64,000 nucleotides of DNA. Source: Callipepla californica brunnescens. Lineage: Eukaryota > Chordata > Aves > Galliformes > Odontophoridae. Positions 47,885 to 58,509 of this stretch are shown here, in pieces. Position numbers and translations under genes: made by a program. Location of the stretch: the NCBI GenBank assembly GCA_023055505.1, contig JALIRH010000049.1:372001-436000 (forward strand), written 5' to 3'. Numbering within the stretch: position 1 is the stretch's first letter; each line of letters starts with the position of its first letter. Below the pieces are notes generated by a model, which had not been told where the DNA came from, searched no databases, and saw only the letters and a list, made by a program, of their open reading frames with translations.

Positions 47885-48540
47885 GGCTTTCCCACAAAGC
47901 GACACAATCCATCTGTGAACAGGGCGTATCTCTTTTCATCTTCTGTTAGTTCATTATATGGTGAGGCTTCTTTAGCACGTGACACCTCCTCTGCTGGTGT
48001 TGTTCCAAACTTTTTACCTTCAGGCCAGTCCATGATCACCTCCAGGATTCCTGAACGGTTGGGGTTCCCCATCCGAGCTTGCTGTGTAATCAGCGCAATC
48101 CACTTACTCCAAGTGGCATCAGTAGCATGATGGGTAGAGGGAACTGTTCCTTTAAACATCCAGTTCAGTACTGGCAGTCGAGGTGCCAGAAGGAGCTGCG
48201 TTTCAGTACCGATTACTTCAGAAGCAGCTCGAACCCCCTGATATGCGGCTAAGATCTCCTTCTCAGTTGGAGTGTAGCGCTCCTCAGACCCCCTGTATGC
48301 TCGACTCCAGAAACCAAGGGGTCGGCCTCGGGTCTCTCCAGAAGCTCTTTGCCACAAACTCCAAGTGGGACCTTCCTTTCCAGCAGCAGTGTAGAGGATG
48401 TTCTTTACATCCTGTCCCGTCCGCACTGGCCCCAGGGCCACGGCACGGGCTATCTCCTGCTTCATTTGCTCAAAAGCCTGCTGCTGCTCAGGGCCCCACA
48501 CAAAATCATTCTTCTTCCAGAGGTCACCTGATAAAGGGGG
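47885..48540 (-). pseudogene. pol: ERV-L-like RNase H domain start, truncated
   Basis: The frame carries KKNDFVWGPEQQQAFEQMKQ, the usual link from RT to RNase H. It goes on through LGFWSRAYRGSEERYTPTEK and a second RNase H-like start, ALFTDG, at the truncation point. It is one frame away from the RT part, with the shift near 48,528. The last codons run into minisatellite. Confidence 0.8.
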
Positions 48541-49439
48541 CTCACAATGAGGCTGTAGTTTGGAACATGCAGTCTCCAAAATCCCACTACACCCAGAAAA
48601 GCTTGGCTCTCTGTCTTACTGGTGGGTGGAGACATGGCAGTAATTTTGTCAATCCCATCTGTTGGGATGTGACGATGTCCATCTTGCCACTTTATGCCTA
48701 GGAACTGAATTTCTTGTGCAGGTCCTTTCACTTTGCTTCGCTTAATAGCGAAGCCAGCTCGCAGGAGGATCTGTATTATTGTCTCTCCTTTCTTAAAAAC
48801 TTCCTCTGCTGTATTGCCCCATACAGCAATATCATCGATGTACTGCAGATGCTCAGGAGCAGCACCCTGTTCCAATGCAGTTTGGATCAACCCATGGCAA
48901 ATGGTTGGGCTGTGCTTCCACCCCTGGGGCAAACGGTTCCAGGTGTACTGAACGCCTCTCCAGGTGAAGGCAAACTGTGGCCTGCATTCTGTGGCCAAGG
49001 GAATTGAAAAGAAGGCGTTAGCAATGTCAATGGTGGCATACCACTTGGCTGCTTTTGACTCCAGTTCATACTGGAGTTGAAGCATGTCTGGCACAGCAGC
49101 ACTCAGTGGAGGTGTGACTTCGTTCAGGCCACGGTAATCTACCGTCAACCTCCATTCTCCGTTGGCTTTACGCACTGGCCATATGGGGCTGTTAAACGGG
49201 GAGTGAGTTTTGCTGATCACTCCCTGGCTCTCTAGCTGACGAATCAGATGATGAATGGGGAGCAAGGAATCCCTGTTGGTGCGGTACTGCCGTCTGTGCA
49301 CCGTTTTTGTAGCAATTGGTACCTGTTGCTCCTCCACTTGTAGCAACCCCACAACAGATGGATCTTCTGACAGGCCAGGTAAAACAGATAGTTGCTTAAT
49401 GCTATCTGTGTCCACAGTAGCTATTCCAAAAGCCCATCG
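48462..49439 (-). pseudogene. pol: ERV-L-like reverse transcriptase
   Basis: RT motifs in order: SPFNSPIWPVRK, WRLTVDYRGLN, YATIDIANAFF (catalytic Asp), LPQGWKHSPTICH and QYIDDIAVWG (active-site Asp pair), then FLGIKW. The frame is open over more than 300 codons and is preceded by a single in-frame TAG at about 49,441 that separates it from protease. A frameshift follows at about 48,528. Confidence 0.9.
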
Positions 49440-49690
49440 CTACCCCTTGGGATCCTTAAAGTGCCCCCTTCTGAGATAGTCTATACCAAGTATGCGTGGG
49501 GCCCCCTGTCCAATCACTATAAGATGCTTCTGCCAGTCTTTACCCGTGAGGCTTATTTCTGCCTCCAGCACAGACAATTCCTGAAAGCCGCCAGTCACTC
49601 CAGAGAGATGAATCAATTCTGCCCCTTTATAACTTGAAGGCGTTAGAGTACATTGTGCACCAGTATCCACCAGTGCCTCCTATTTCTGTG
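49440..49690 (-). pseudogene. pro: ERV-L-like aspartic protease
   Basis: ALVDTGAQCTLTPS carries the catalytic DTG, and ILGIDYL near the end corresponds to the conserved C-terminal protease segment. A TAG lies just upstream (about 49,679) and another just downstream, so the protease is isolated between two stops in the frame shared with RT. Confidence 0.85.
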
Positions 49691-50983
49691 GGTTTGATGT
49701 GCCAGGCCACCGAATCCACACAGTCCAATACACTCTCTTATCCCTCTCCCTCCTCTGGCTGAGGGCAGGGCCCCTCTATTCATTACCTGTAGTGACGGGA
49801 ACAACTTCGCTGGTAGTTGGTCTGTGTTGTAATTCTCTCACCCGTACTCGCAGTGCAGGGGTGGGTTTTTGATGTCATTCCTTCATATCTTCTCCATTTG
49901 CACGTAAGTAACTCCACAAAGCCGCACGCGACATGAAGTTAGTGAAGTTAGTGCTGTCATTTGCTCGAGCAGGATGGCGTTTGCTTCTGATAGCTGCAAC
50001 CGATTCAACCCTATCAATCAGTTGGGATAATTTTCCCAGTATATCTTCCATTTGTCCTTCTAACTTTGATATGGCTGAAATGGACGTGTATGGCGGCGGA
50101 AATTTTTGTTTGAAGTTTTGAAGTGTAAGATTAGTTCAAAAACTGGGGGTTTTCTGTCTTGGTCCTCATATCTGTTGAACGTTGTCACTAGTGTACCGGC
50201 GTACCTTTCTGGTGCTGACTTTGAAAGCTTCTGACATATTTCGGGTGTACTCCTTACCTTCTCCGGATCATGGTCCCGATCGTCAGGATCAAAGGTGGGA
50301 TCATACAGCATTTCCGCCACAGCTGTTTCTCTCAAATACTGGATGCCTTCCTCAATAGTTTTCCACCTTTTCACTTTAGGTGCCAGGTCACTCTTGTAGG
50401 GATATCTTTCCCTCACAGCTACTAGCATTCGTTGCCAGAGGCTGGCGATTCCATCCATATACCTGCTGATTCCTCTGTCGACAGCCGGATCTCGGGCAAT
50501 GTTTCCTAGTTGGCGAGCTTCGTTACTATCAAGGGACACACTGTTGGCCCGGTTGTCCCAACACCGAAGCAACCAAGTGACAATACTCTCATCTGGACGT
50601 CGAATAAACTCCTTTCTTGAGCCTTGGATCTCAGACATTTTCACGGGCCAACGAAACGTCGTAACTTTAACTTTCTCTTCACCTTCATCATCACTTTCTT
50701 CTCCATGTCTCTCACTTTTCTTTGTTGCCTTTCTCGATGGTGATGGGGTTGTGGCCACCCCCTCACCTATATCTTCCTCTTCTTTCGGCACCTCTTCTTT
50801 GCGTTCTAGGCGCGAGGACACACGTTTCCTTTTCTTGCCTTCCACAGGGGCAACTGACTTTGATACTGGTGCTTCCTTTGGCTGGTCAGGTGTGACCGGG
50901 AGGTTTTCCTCTTTGGTTTGGGCCTCAGTTTGAACACTCTCTCTCTTCATAATAGTATATAAACCTCGGTAAGCATAGGCCAA
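49691..50983 (-). pseudogene. gag: ERV-L-like gag
   Basis: A frame of 307 codons (50,060-50,983) has a charged, Lys/Glu-rich N-terminal third (KKRKRVSSRLERKEE) and a capsid-like middle (RRPDESIVTWLLRCWDN; ASLWQRMLVAVRERYPYKSD). The decayed rest to protease (49,691-50,059) still gives MEDILGKLSQLIDRVESV and an arginine-rich end, with stops. I see no zinc knuckle. The call rests on position and capsid-like composition. Confidence 0.65.
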
Positions 50984-51114
50984 GCCCCAGATAAGTGTTC
51001 CACCTCAGATCTTTCTGAGCCGCAGCACCCTTTACTCAGATACAGGCCTAGCTCCTCAGGATCCTGCAATTGTTCAGGAGAAAGATCCCATGACACCGGG
51101 TGTCCCCATCCTTC

Positions 51115-51531
51115 TCATTTCTTTCCTAAAACTCTCCACTCTCCCTGCCATTCAACATTCTCTGTTTCTGGGAGAAGCTTCCTGCACATGATGTAAAGTG
51201 CTACTACATGCAGGAGGACTAATATCCCAATTATTAACACCATCCCTAAGCTGTGATCTTGAAAATTCATAAAAAACTGAGAGGGGAACCTGGATACCCA
51301 TTCAAACATCACATGGTTCGTTAACATGTTATCCTTTGTTCCATTAGCTGGGGTGCCCTGGGATCTGGCAGGTTCCTCTATCATTGCTTTTAATTTATCA
51401 TACAGGGACCAGACCCAATGGAACAGAATGGCAAACTTAACCAAGTTCCAGTACGTTTTGAGCATTAAGAGGGAAAAAGCGGTGAAGTACAATCCCTGTA
51501 AGGGCAGTTTTAACAGAAACAGAAAAGACAT
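51115..51531 (-). CDS. Leader ORF with two hydrophobic segments, upstream of gag
   Basis: A 138-codon frame between primer site and gag. An N-terminal hydrophobic stretch (about residues 1-45, LLKLPLQGLYFTAFSLLML) and a second one near residues 90-115 (LGMVLIIGILVLLHVVALYI) suggest a membrane protein with two segments. The C-terminus is charged. I recognise no family. An extra ORF before gag is unusual for a simple retrovirus. It is intact over its length here, but whether it is translated is unknown. Confidence 0.5.
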   Translation of the reverse strand: MSFLFLLKLPLQGLYFTAFSLLMLKTYWNLVKFAILFHWVWSLYDKLKAMIEEPARSQGTPANGTKDNMLTNHVMFEWVSRFPSQFFMNFQDHSLGMVLIIGILVLLHVVALYIMCRKLLPETENVEWQGEWRVLGKK

Positions 51532-51740
51532 CTTTTTATTATTATTTTTTTTTTTCTTGTACTAAAACAATCTGGCAGTACCCAAAAGAAGTTTACAGAT
51601 ATCCCAAAACAACTGACAGTACGCCCGGACTTCAAGGTCGTGTTTTGCTGTACAGCACTTGCAGTACAGATAAGCTTGTTAACAACAGACAGAGATGTAC
51701 TCTAAAAGTTTGTCTCTGTCTGGCTAAGGCAGCTGGTTGT

Positions 51741-51758
51741 GTCCCACGTTGGGCGCCA
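51741..51758 (-). other. Primer binding site, tRNA-Lys type
   Basis: Minus strand TGGCGCCCAACGTGGGAC, four bases after the LTR end. It fits the 3' end of a tRNA-Lys (Lys-1,2 type). Confidence 0.8.
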
Positions 51759-51762
51759 AAAA

Positions 51763-52005
51763 TGTCAGGGGTTTGTGAGCCGGTTCAGCCCGGCCCTGCG
51801 ACAACCGAGGAAGGAGACCCACAGGCCCGCACCCCGGACAAGGGGAAGGGGGAAAGGGAAAAAGGGAGATAAGCCCCAAAACAAAACAGCGGCAACGATC
51901 TGAGGGGGAAAAGCTAATTTACTAAATAAGACATCAGGAAGTAAATAACACAGTATAATGCAATACAATTTGGAATTAAGCCCAATGAATCAAACAAAAC
52001 GAGTA

Positions 52006-52044
<39 letters not shown>

Positions 52045-52305
52045 GTGCCTGATAAACCGAAGGCCTTGCGCTAACGCTGAAGGCGGACGGCAGCGAGCAC
52101 CCACTCCTAAGTGATCCTAGAGGAAAGAGAGAATGTCCCGTGACCGCAGAGAGTTTTTATCTGTTCCCTCTGAGCGGAAAAGACGTGAAAAAATACAAAG
52201 CATTGCCAAGTCCTCTGGGGAATGTAGTTTTCTCCCTGACTCCCAATGCACCACATGATGCCATGATGTGGAATACCAGTACCAAAAAATCATAAAACCA
52301 TGACA
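51763..52305 (-). mobile_element. 5' LTR of the ERV-L-like provirus
   Basis: Termini TGTCA...TGACA. It contains an (AG)n run at about 52,010-52,040 and is related to the solo LTRs at 6,325 and 21,985. At 52,305 it is joined to CR1 sequence within the RT reading frame, so the provirus inserted into an older CR1 copy. Confidence 0.85.
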
Positions 52306-52840
52306 CTTCCTTACGGTCTTTTTTGTAGATGGGAGTCACATCGGCAAGCCTCCAATCTTGTGGGACCTCTCCAGATGACCAGGAATGCTGATAGATGACA
52401 GAAAGCGGCTTGGCAATCACCTCTGCCAGCTCCCTCAGCACCCTTGGTTGGATCCCATCTGGTCCCATGGACTTGCGGCAGTTCAGATGGAGGAGCAGGT
52501 CTCTGACTGTCTCTGCTAGGATCACAGGGGGTGTATGATGCGCTTCGTCCCAGACTTCCAGGTCAGGGCAAAAAGTATCCTGAGTTAACTGATCTGTCTA
52601 TTGAAGAGAGACGTGAAGAAGGCATTGAGAACCTCAGCCTTTTCCTTATCCTCTGTGGTTCCATTCCCTGCCGCATCAAGTAAAGGAGAGAAATTCTCCT
52701 TAGATCTTTTACTGTTAATATATTTGTAAAAGGATTTTTTGCTCTGCTTTACTGCAGTAGCCAGTCTAAGTTGGAGCTGGGCTTTTGCATTTCTAATTTC
52801 CTGCCTGTATTGGAGGGGAGCAGAGGCTTGCTTTAAATGT
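52306..52840 (-). mobile_element. CR1 LINE fragment (RT part)
   Basis: Minus-strand reading gives KSMGPDGIQPRVLRELAEVI and GEVPQDWRLADVTPIYKK, the classic RT segment of chicken-repeat-1 non-LTR elements. It is truncated on the left by the LTR at 52,305 and ends at about 52,840, in what would be an intron of the XPO1-like fragment. Confidence 0.9.
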
Positions 52841-52999
52841 GGAGTAAGGAAGGAAAGGATGGAGAAGGATCTTGTGAACTGAGGTGGGAAGTGGGTATTT
52901 AGTCATTGGAAAGCCATTTTGAACTTTTACTACCTGAACGCTGTACATTTTGGGTTAGTCTTCCTTAACTTTCTGTTGGACTTCTTGTTTTTCAATCAG

Positions 53000-53098
53000 G
53001 TGCATCCGTTCTGTGGAGCAGTAGGATACGTGGTTGGGGCGCAGACAGACCGGACTGTACAGGAGCATCTGATAGAAAAACACATGCAGGCAACAAAA
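53000..53098 (+). CDS. XPO1-like exon A (in-frame 36-nt deletion)
   Basis: Starts after TTTTTCAATCAG and ends before GTCAGA. It encodes VHPFCGAVGYVVGAQTDRTV, then QEHLIEKHM, then QATK. The family has 12 more residues between EKYM and QATK, so 36 nt are lost exactly in frame. The donor (AAAGTCAGA) is weaker than consensus. Confidence 0.85.
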
Positions 53099-53414
53099 GT
53101 CAGACGGTACATTTTGTGTATTCAACTAAAGTAAAAGTGCTGAATGTTTGTTGTTATTCCATTTTTTTTCATCTGTGGAATGAAGTGAACTTGGCTGTGC
53201 TGAACTTTTATAAAGCAATGGTTGATCTGGCAGTAGAAGTGTTGAAGGAGACCTAAACAACTGAGACTGGTTTAAATCCAGTTGAAGAACTTGACAGAAC
53301 ATGCTTTAACACAGCGTGTAAGATAACCCTAAACGTGAAAGTGACCGTTTTTGTATTAGAAGATAAATGGCGTTTTCATTGACTGAATGGAGTTAGCTCA
53401 GTTCTTTTCCACAG

Positions 53415-53598
53415 AATGTTGATGTTCTGAAGGATCCTGAAGCCGTTACGCAGCTTGGTAGCATTCTGAAAAGCAGCGTAAGGGCATGGAAAGCAGCTGG
53501 CCGCCCCTTTGTGATTCAGCTGGGAAGAATTGATTTAGATATGCTGAATATGTCCAAGTGCCCAAGTGAAAACATGTCTGCAGCTCTTGAGGCTGACG
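53415..53598 (+). CDS. XPO1-like exon B
   Basis: Starts after TTTTCCACAG, ends before GTAAGA, 184 nt. It contains VLKDPEAVTQLGSILKSSVR, GRPFVIQLGRIDLDMLN and SENMSAALEADG. The length equals that of the family exon. Confidence 0.85.
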
Positions 53599-54996
53599 GT
53601 AAGAAATTGCACGTCCTTCCTAACAGCGGGATGGGCAGTGCACGTGATCAGGTTGTGAATTTGCTGGGCTTATCTCATTGCGTGTCTGTTGGTGGTGGTG
53701 GTTTTTGTTGCTTCTTTGTGTGTGCGTTTGGGCAAGAGAATGCCTGAAAATGTGCTTGCTTAGGTTCTTGTTTTTGATAGCCAGATGTTTTGTTCAAAGA
53801 AACTCTGATTCCGGAAGGAGGAAAGCTCTTCAAGTGTGAGTTTAGGAAGGGTACCGGAGACTGCTGACTAATAGCAGTCTTGTGGAGACACAGTTGTAAG
53901 TTCTGACTTCATCGTTTTAGATAAGAAAAGACCCTAGGACGTTGGCAGAGTTTTGGTTTGGTGATATTCTACTACTGAAACAGCTTTCTTACAGAAGTGT
54001 AACTTCAGTGAAGGCGCCTCAGATTTGTCACAAACTAGACTGGTAATCACTGAGGAGGAATTAGGAGCTACTCGAGTTACCTAACCACTGTTACCTGGAA
54101 AAAATTGGGTCTGTGATATCCAAGTAGAATGTGCTGCTGGAGCATCCCTTGAGGAATGAAGTGACTCGGTTATTGGAGCTGTGTTCTGACAGACTTTCTT
54201 ACCCATGCAATGAATACACCTTGACGTAGCTTCTCAGAACTTAATGCATTCTTTTGATTCTGCAGCTCTAATTGCCAGAAGGTGCTTAAAACAAAAAGAA
54301 AACACAACGAGAGAAATAGGAAGCAGTTGCTAGGACTTGTAGTGGTGAGATTTTACTCGAGCAACAGCTATTGAGATGGCACTCGGCTCAGAGTGTGTTC
54401 TCACAGTTGTTATCTCTGATGGCAGCAGGAGCAGTTCTGCCTTTGTTTCCCTGGCTGCAGTCTGGTGAGGTTTTCCTTGGATGTACTGTTATGAGTGTGT
54501 GTCTGTGCACTCAGTTAGGGCAAGTTCTACTGACGAGACTTGCATGGACTTGGACGTGAGAAAATGAAGTAAGAATTAGGCTCCTTGTAGTAAAGACAAG
54601 TTGGAACAATTCTGTTTGTGACCAAATCAGGAGCGTGCTTTAGAACACTGTATAGGTTGGTTCTTCTCATCACGCAGTGAGAGCCAGAGGTAAGCATGAT
54701 CCTGAGAGCTGAAGGAACATTCCCTTCCTTGAAAAAGAAGCTGCAGCATTGTTTCTGAGTTGTACTGGCAGAGTGTGCTGTCAGCAGTAGCACTGGAATA
54801 CTAAATTGCAACTTGGATCCATGGAGCTGAAGTAATGGGAAAATGGTTTTAATCTGCATAATATGAACGAGAGATCTTCCTTCTTTGTCATTTGGGTATA
54901 AAAATGAAACATTCTCAATCTTCTGGAAGGAGTTGAGGGGAATCTGTTTGTTGACGCATCTTAACCCAGATTCAGTGCAGCTTTGCTACCTTTCAG

Positions 54997-55103
54997 GCGA
55001 AGTGGAAACCAAGCAGCCCTTGGTTAGAAGGATGAGGACTGTAAAAAGGGAAAGTTTAGAACTGATTTCTGGCTGGGTGAGCAGGTCCAACGATCCTCAG
55101 ATG
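54997..55103 (+). CDS. XPO1-like exon C
   Basis: Starts after GCTACCTTTCAG and ends before a strong donor GTAAGT, 107 nt. It encodes KQPLVRRMRTVKRESLELIS and GWVSRSNDPQM, nearly as in exportin-1. Confidence 0.88.
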
Positions 55104-55481
55104 GTAAGTAAATATGGCATCCAAAGAGTTGATAGGACACATTCAGGAGGAACTCTGCTCTTTTGCTGCAGTGCAGTTAACACTGTTCTGTTCACAAGAA
55201 CTGGCTTCAGAACTGCAATATCTGCAGGAAGGATGATAAGCTGTGACCATACAGGGGTAGGCCTGAGCTGTGTTTTGAGTGCTTCAGGTAGTGTCAGCTG
55301 AGAGCAGTCCTAAGGGGAAGCAGGAAGGTGTAGGAGAGCCCTCAGGCAAGCACTGCTGGATGAACACAGTGTGTGGGAAGCATGTGGGCGTGTAAGTTCA
55401 TTTTTAGCTTCTTTCCGAACTGCTGTGTGAGGCTTTGTTGGGTAACTGCACTGCTCTAAGCATGTCTTGCTCTTGATGTAG

Positions 55482-55676
55482 GTTGCTGAAAACTTTGTTC
55501 CTCCCTTGTTGGGTGCCGCTCTCATTGACTACCAGAGAAATGTTCCAGCTGCTAGAGAGCCTGCAGTACTGGGTGCTGTGGCTGTGGCTGTAAAGAAGCT
55601 GGGTGGGCACATCGCTGCTGAAATACCTCAGATCTTTGATGCTGTTTTTGAGTGCACGTTAAATATGATCAAGAAG
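55482..55676 (+). CDS. XPO1-like exon D
   Basis: Starts after CTCTTGATGTAG and ends before GTATTC, 195 nt. It contains VAENFVPPLLGAALIDYQRN, VPAAREPAVLGAVAVAVKKL and AEIPQIFDAVFECTLNMIKK. The core is conserved, with a cluster of Ala/Gly/Val changes in the middle. No following exon is seen before the repeat at 56.4 kb. Confidence 0.88.
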
Positions 55677-56410
55677 GTATTCCTATGTAAATTTTGGATA
55701 ACGGAAAAAAAAAGAAAAGGGATTTTATATTCAGGATATTGCAAGAAAGGGGGCAGGGCGTGTTATGCTATGTAGTTTACATAGCATTATTCTGTTGGGT
55801 GGAAATGAAGGTGAGGTTGATGAGCTGTGGCTGTCTGGGTGAATGTCTTGATCTCACTGACTTAATTTCTTGATCCAGTTCTGGAATTAAATTCGGAGTT
55901 GTTTTTCTGTTCCAGGACCTTGGGATGTCGTGGTCCTGGAAGCTGAAGTCTACTTGAAGTATATTCATACGTCCTTTGAGTAGAAGTATTGATTAGTTCT
56001 TGAAGTATTTCTTTCCTGATTTCCGTAGCTGCTAGAGTTTCTGTGTTACGGTTTACAGCAGGTACTTGCACAATAGATGGGTGCCGTTTTGCAGCAGTGT
56101 GAATCAGAAAGTGTATCCCTGTAGTGGCTGGGTGCTTAACCGCTGAGGCCGTCTGTCCTGTGCCTGTGGAGCAAGTGGTAATTAATGTTGTGCACTGACC
56201 AAATGTGGTTCACCCTGCTGACACTGTGTAAGTCCAGCAAATGGTCTTCTCAATCTATGGTGGTGAAAGTATGGGGAAAAATGTTGCTGGGAATCTGGGA
56301 ACTGCGTGCTTTGTTTTGTTTTTAGATTTCCTTAAAGCTGAGATCTCCATGGTAAGCCAGATTTTCTCTCCCAGATTTTCACAGTGAAAAGGCTGTATGG
56401 ATTCAGGCCT

Positions 56411-57810
56411 TTTCTGCGACTGGTTAGGGTTAGGGTTTAGGCTAGGGTTAGGGTCAGCTTCAGGGTCAGGGTTAGGGCAAGGGTTAGGTTTTGGTGTAGA
56501 TTTCGGTTTAGGGTAAGGGTTAGGGATAATTTGAGTGTTAGCGTCAGGGACAGAAGTAGGTGAAGTGTTCATGTTAGGAGTAGCATTAGGGTTAAGTTTA
56601 GGGTTAGACTTAGGATTGGATTTGTATGTAGGGTTAGGGGTAGGGTTAGTTTGAGTGTCAGGGTGAGGTAAGGGGTAGGCCTCGGGTTTGGCTTTGTGTT
56701 AAGTAAAGGTTTAGGAATAGTTGTAGGGTTAGTGTTTGGATTAGGATTTGGTTTAATATTAGGAACATGTTTTGGGATAGATTTAGGTGAGGGTTGTGGT
56801 GATCTGATGCTTTTGGTTAGGTTTAGGGTTGGGCTTCCACTTGGGTTTTGTGGTAGGGTCTGAGTTTGGGTTAGGGTTAGGGTAGAGTTAGAATTAGGAT
56901 TTGGGAAATGCTTCGAGTTCTGTTTAGGGTAAGGATTAGTGTTAGATTTAGGGTTTGAGTTAGGGTTAGGATTATGGTTAGGACTAGGGTTCTGTTAGGT
57001 TTTGGGTTAGGGTTATGGGTAAGTTTGTTTTAGTACTAGGGTAAGGTTATGTTTAGGGTTAGGGTTACGATTAGGGAAAGATTTAGTGATACAGTGTTAG
57101 GGTAAGTTTAGGTTATGGAATAGGGTTAGGTGTAAGATTGGGTTTAGTAATAGGGTTAGGTTTAGATTCTGGGTTAGGGTTAGAGATAGGGAAAGGGTTT
57201 GGGATTGTTTTAGGTTTTGGATTAGGTTTAGGATTAGGGTTAGGGAAAAAGTTTTTCTCAGTTTTATGATTGTGTTTAGAGCTAGGATTAGGTTGAGTGT
57301 TCATGTTAGCATTAGGGGAAGTTTTAGGTTTAGGTTTAGGTTTAGGATGCGATCTGTGTTTAGGGTTAGGGGCAGGGTCAGTTTGAGTGTAAGGGTCATA
57401 TTAGGGTTAGGCCTCTGGTTAGGGTTAAGGTTAGGAATAGGATTAGGTTTCAGGTTAGTGTTAGGGTTAGGCCTGGGATTGCTGTTAGGGTTAGGTTAAG
57501 GTAAGTCTTGTGGTTAGGGTTAGGTGTAGGAAAAGGGTTTTGGGGATAGGGATAGTGTATAGGTAAGGGTTAGAATTCGATTTAGGATTAGGCTTAGGGA
57601 TAGGGTTTGTTTGAGTTCTAAGGTTAGATACAGCATTAGAACTAGGTTGAGTGTCAGTGTTAGGATTAGGGTTTGGGTTACTGTTGAGGATAGGAATAGG
57701 GATAGGTTTAGGGTTATGCTTAGGGTTCAGGCTAGGTACAGGGTTAGGGTTAGGTTTAAGGTGAGTGTTAGGCTTAGGGTAAGGATTGTGGTAAAAATGA
57801 GTTCTCTACT
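56411..57810 (+). repeat. Telomere-like repeat, TTAGGG orientation
   Basis: Degenerate TTAGGG units with the shared signature TTGTGGTGATCTGATGC at 56,794-56,810 and GGGGTAGGCCT near 56,675. It adjoins the XPO1-like intron on the left and the gammaretrovirus-like LTR on the right. No gene. Confidence 0.92.
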
Positions 57811-58334
57811 TGTTAATCAAACCGACTCGAGACAGATGTGTCCGTGTTTTTCAGCGTGTTTTTTTTTCTGAGAACTATGTAGTTTGTAGAAGTCTCAAAA
57901 GAGATATATCGATGTTTTGTCTAAAAACTGTAGTTTGTGCAAGTTGGAGCCACAGCGCTTAGTTCTAACACCTGGACAATGAACAACAGATAGCAGTGAC
58001 CTTTGGAGAAACTGCAAAAGAAAAAGAAGTGAAAATCTCCTCTTGAGCGCGCGTGATCGGAGCTGAGGAAAACTATGGCCTTCATCATCTCGATCGCCAG
58101 GAGGCAGAGAACGACCCCCAGATAACAGCCAGCGCAGCCCAGGAAGAGAAAGATAAGACATGAATGCAGAGATAAGGGACAATGAAAAGAGGGGTTGGGG
58201 GGCCCTGTTGAGCACCTCTGGTGCAGAGGAGACTCCCAGCCGCCCAGCGCTGTTCCGCTCATTTCTTGCTTGCTCAATAAATTCCTTACTGTTGGCAACA
58301 GTTGGTGCGTATCGTTCTCTTCACACCTCTAACA
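57811..58334 (+). mobile_element. 5' LTR of the gammaretrovirus-like provirus
   Basis: Termini TGTTA...TAACA. AATAAA at 58,276-58,281. The right end is fixed by the primer site three bases on; the left end is chosen from the inverted termini and is less certain. Confidence 0.7.
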
Positions 58335-58337
58335 ATT

Positions 58338-58355
58338 TGGTGCCGTGACTCGGAT
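58338..58355 (+). other. Primer binding site, tRNA-His type
   Basis: TGGTGCCGTGACTCGGAT is complementary to the 3' end of tRNA-His, a primer used by several class I endogenous retroviruses. Confidence 0.8.
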
Positions 58356-58509
58356 CCAGGCGACTCTGCTGTGGAATTCCCACTCCAGGGGAGCACCCCG
58401 TCTTCGGACGGCCCCTGGGCTGGGGAACTTCTGTGCAGAGACCTGTAGCTCCGAACTCTAGGTACAGCTCGCAGGTAAAGCTACCGGACATACCACTAGA
58501 AAGTCCCCT

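Larger units (their letters stand above)
47885..52305 (-). mobile_element. Class III (ERV-L-like) endogenous provirus, 3'-truncated
   Basis: On the minus strand: 5' LTR (51,763-52,305), primer site, leader ORF, gag, protease, RT and the start of RNase H. The element is cut at 47,885 by the 11-bp minisatellite, so integrase, any env and the 3' LTR are missing. The YIDD active site, tRNA-Lys primer and the 5-bp target duplication of its solo-LTR relative fit ERV-L-like avian elements. The class assignment is by motif, not by alignment. Confidence 0.8.
52841..56410 (+). pseudogene. XPO1: XPO1-like gene fragment, four exons with introns
   Basis: Four exons (53,000-53,098; 53,415-53,598; 54,997-55,103; 55,482-55,676) match consecutive parts of exportin-1/CRM1, the nuclear export receptor, roughly residues 620-835 of about 1,070 in its HEAT-repeat solenoid. 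Intron phases agree (0, 1, 0), every acceptor ends AG and every donor starts GT, and no exon has a stop. Introns are present, so this is a copy of genomic DNA rather than a retrocopy. The protein differs at many residues, unusual for a family that is almost invariant among vertebrates. Upstream exons are cut off by CR1/ERV/minisatellite and downstream exons by TTAGGG-type repeat. A diverged, truncated paralogue is the likely reading. Confidence 0.85.

Noticed and set aside
48183..49637. Plus-strand open frames over the minus-strand pol region
   Set aside because: They are antisense shadows of the retroviral RT and RNase H frames.
58160..58348. Small open frame in the gammaretrovirus-like LTR
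   Set aside because: It lies wholly inside the LTR around the poly(A) signal, with no conserved motif.
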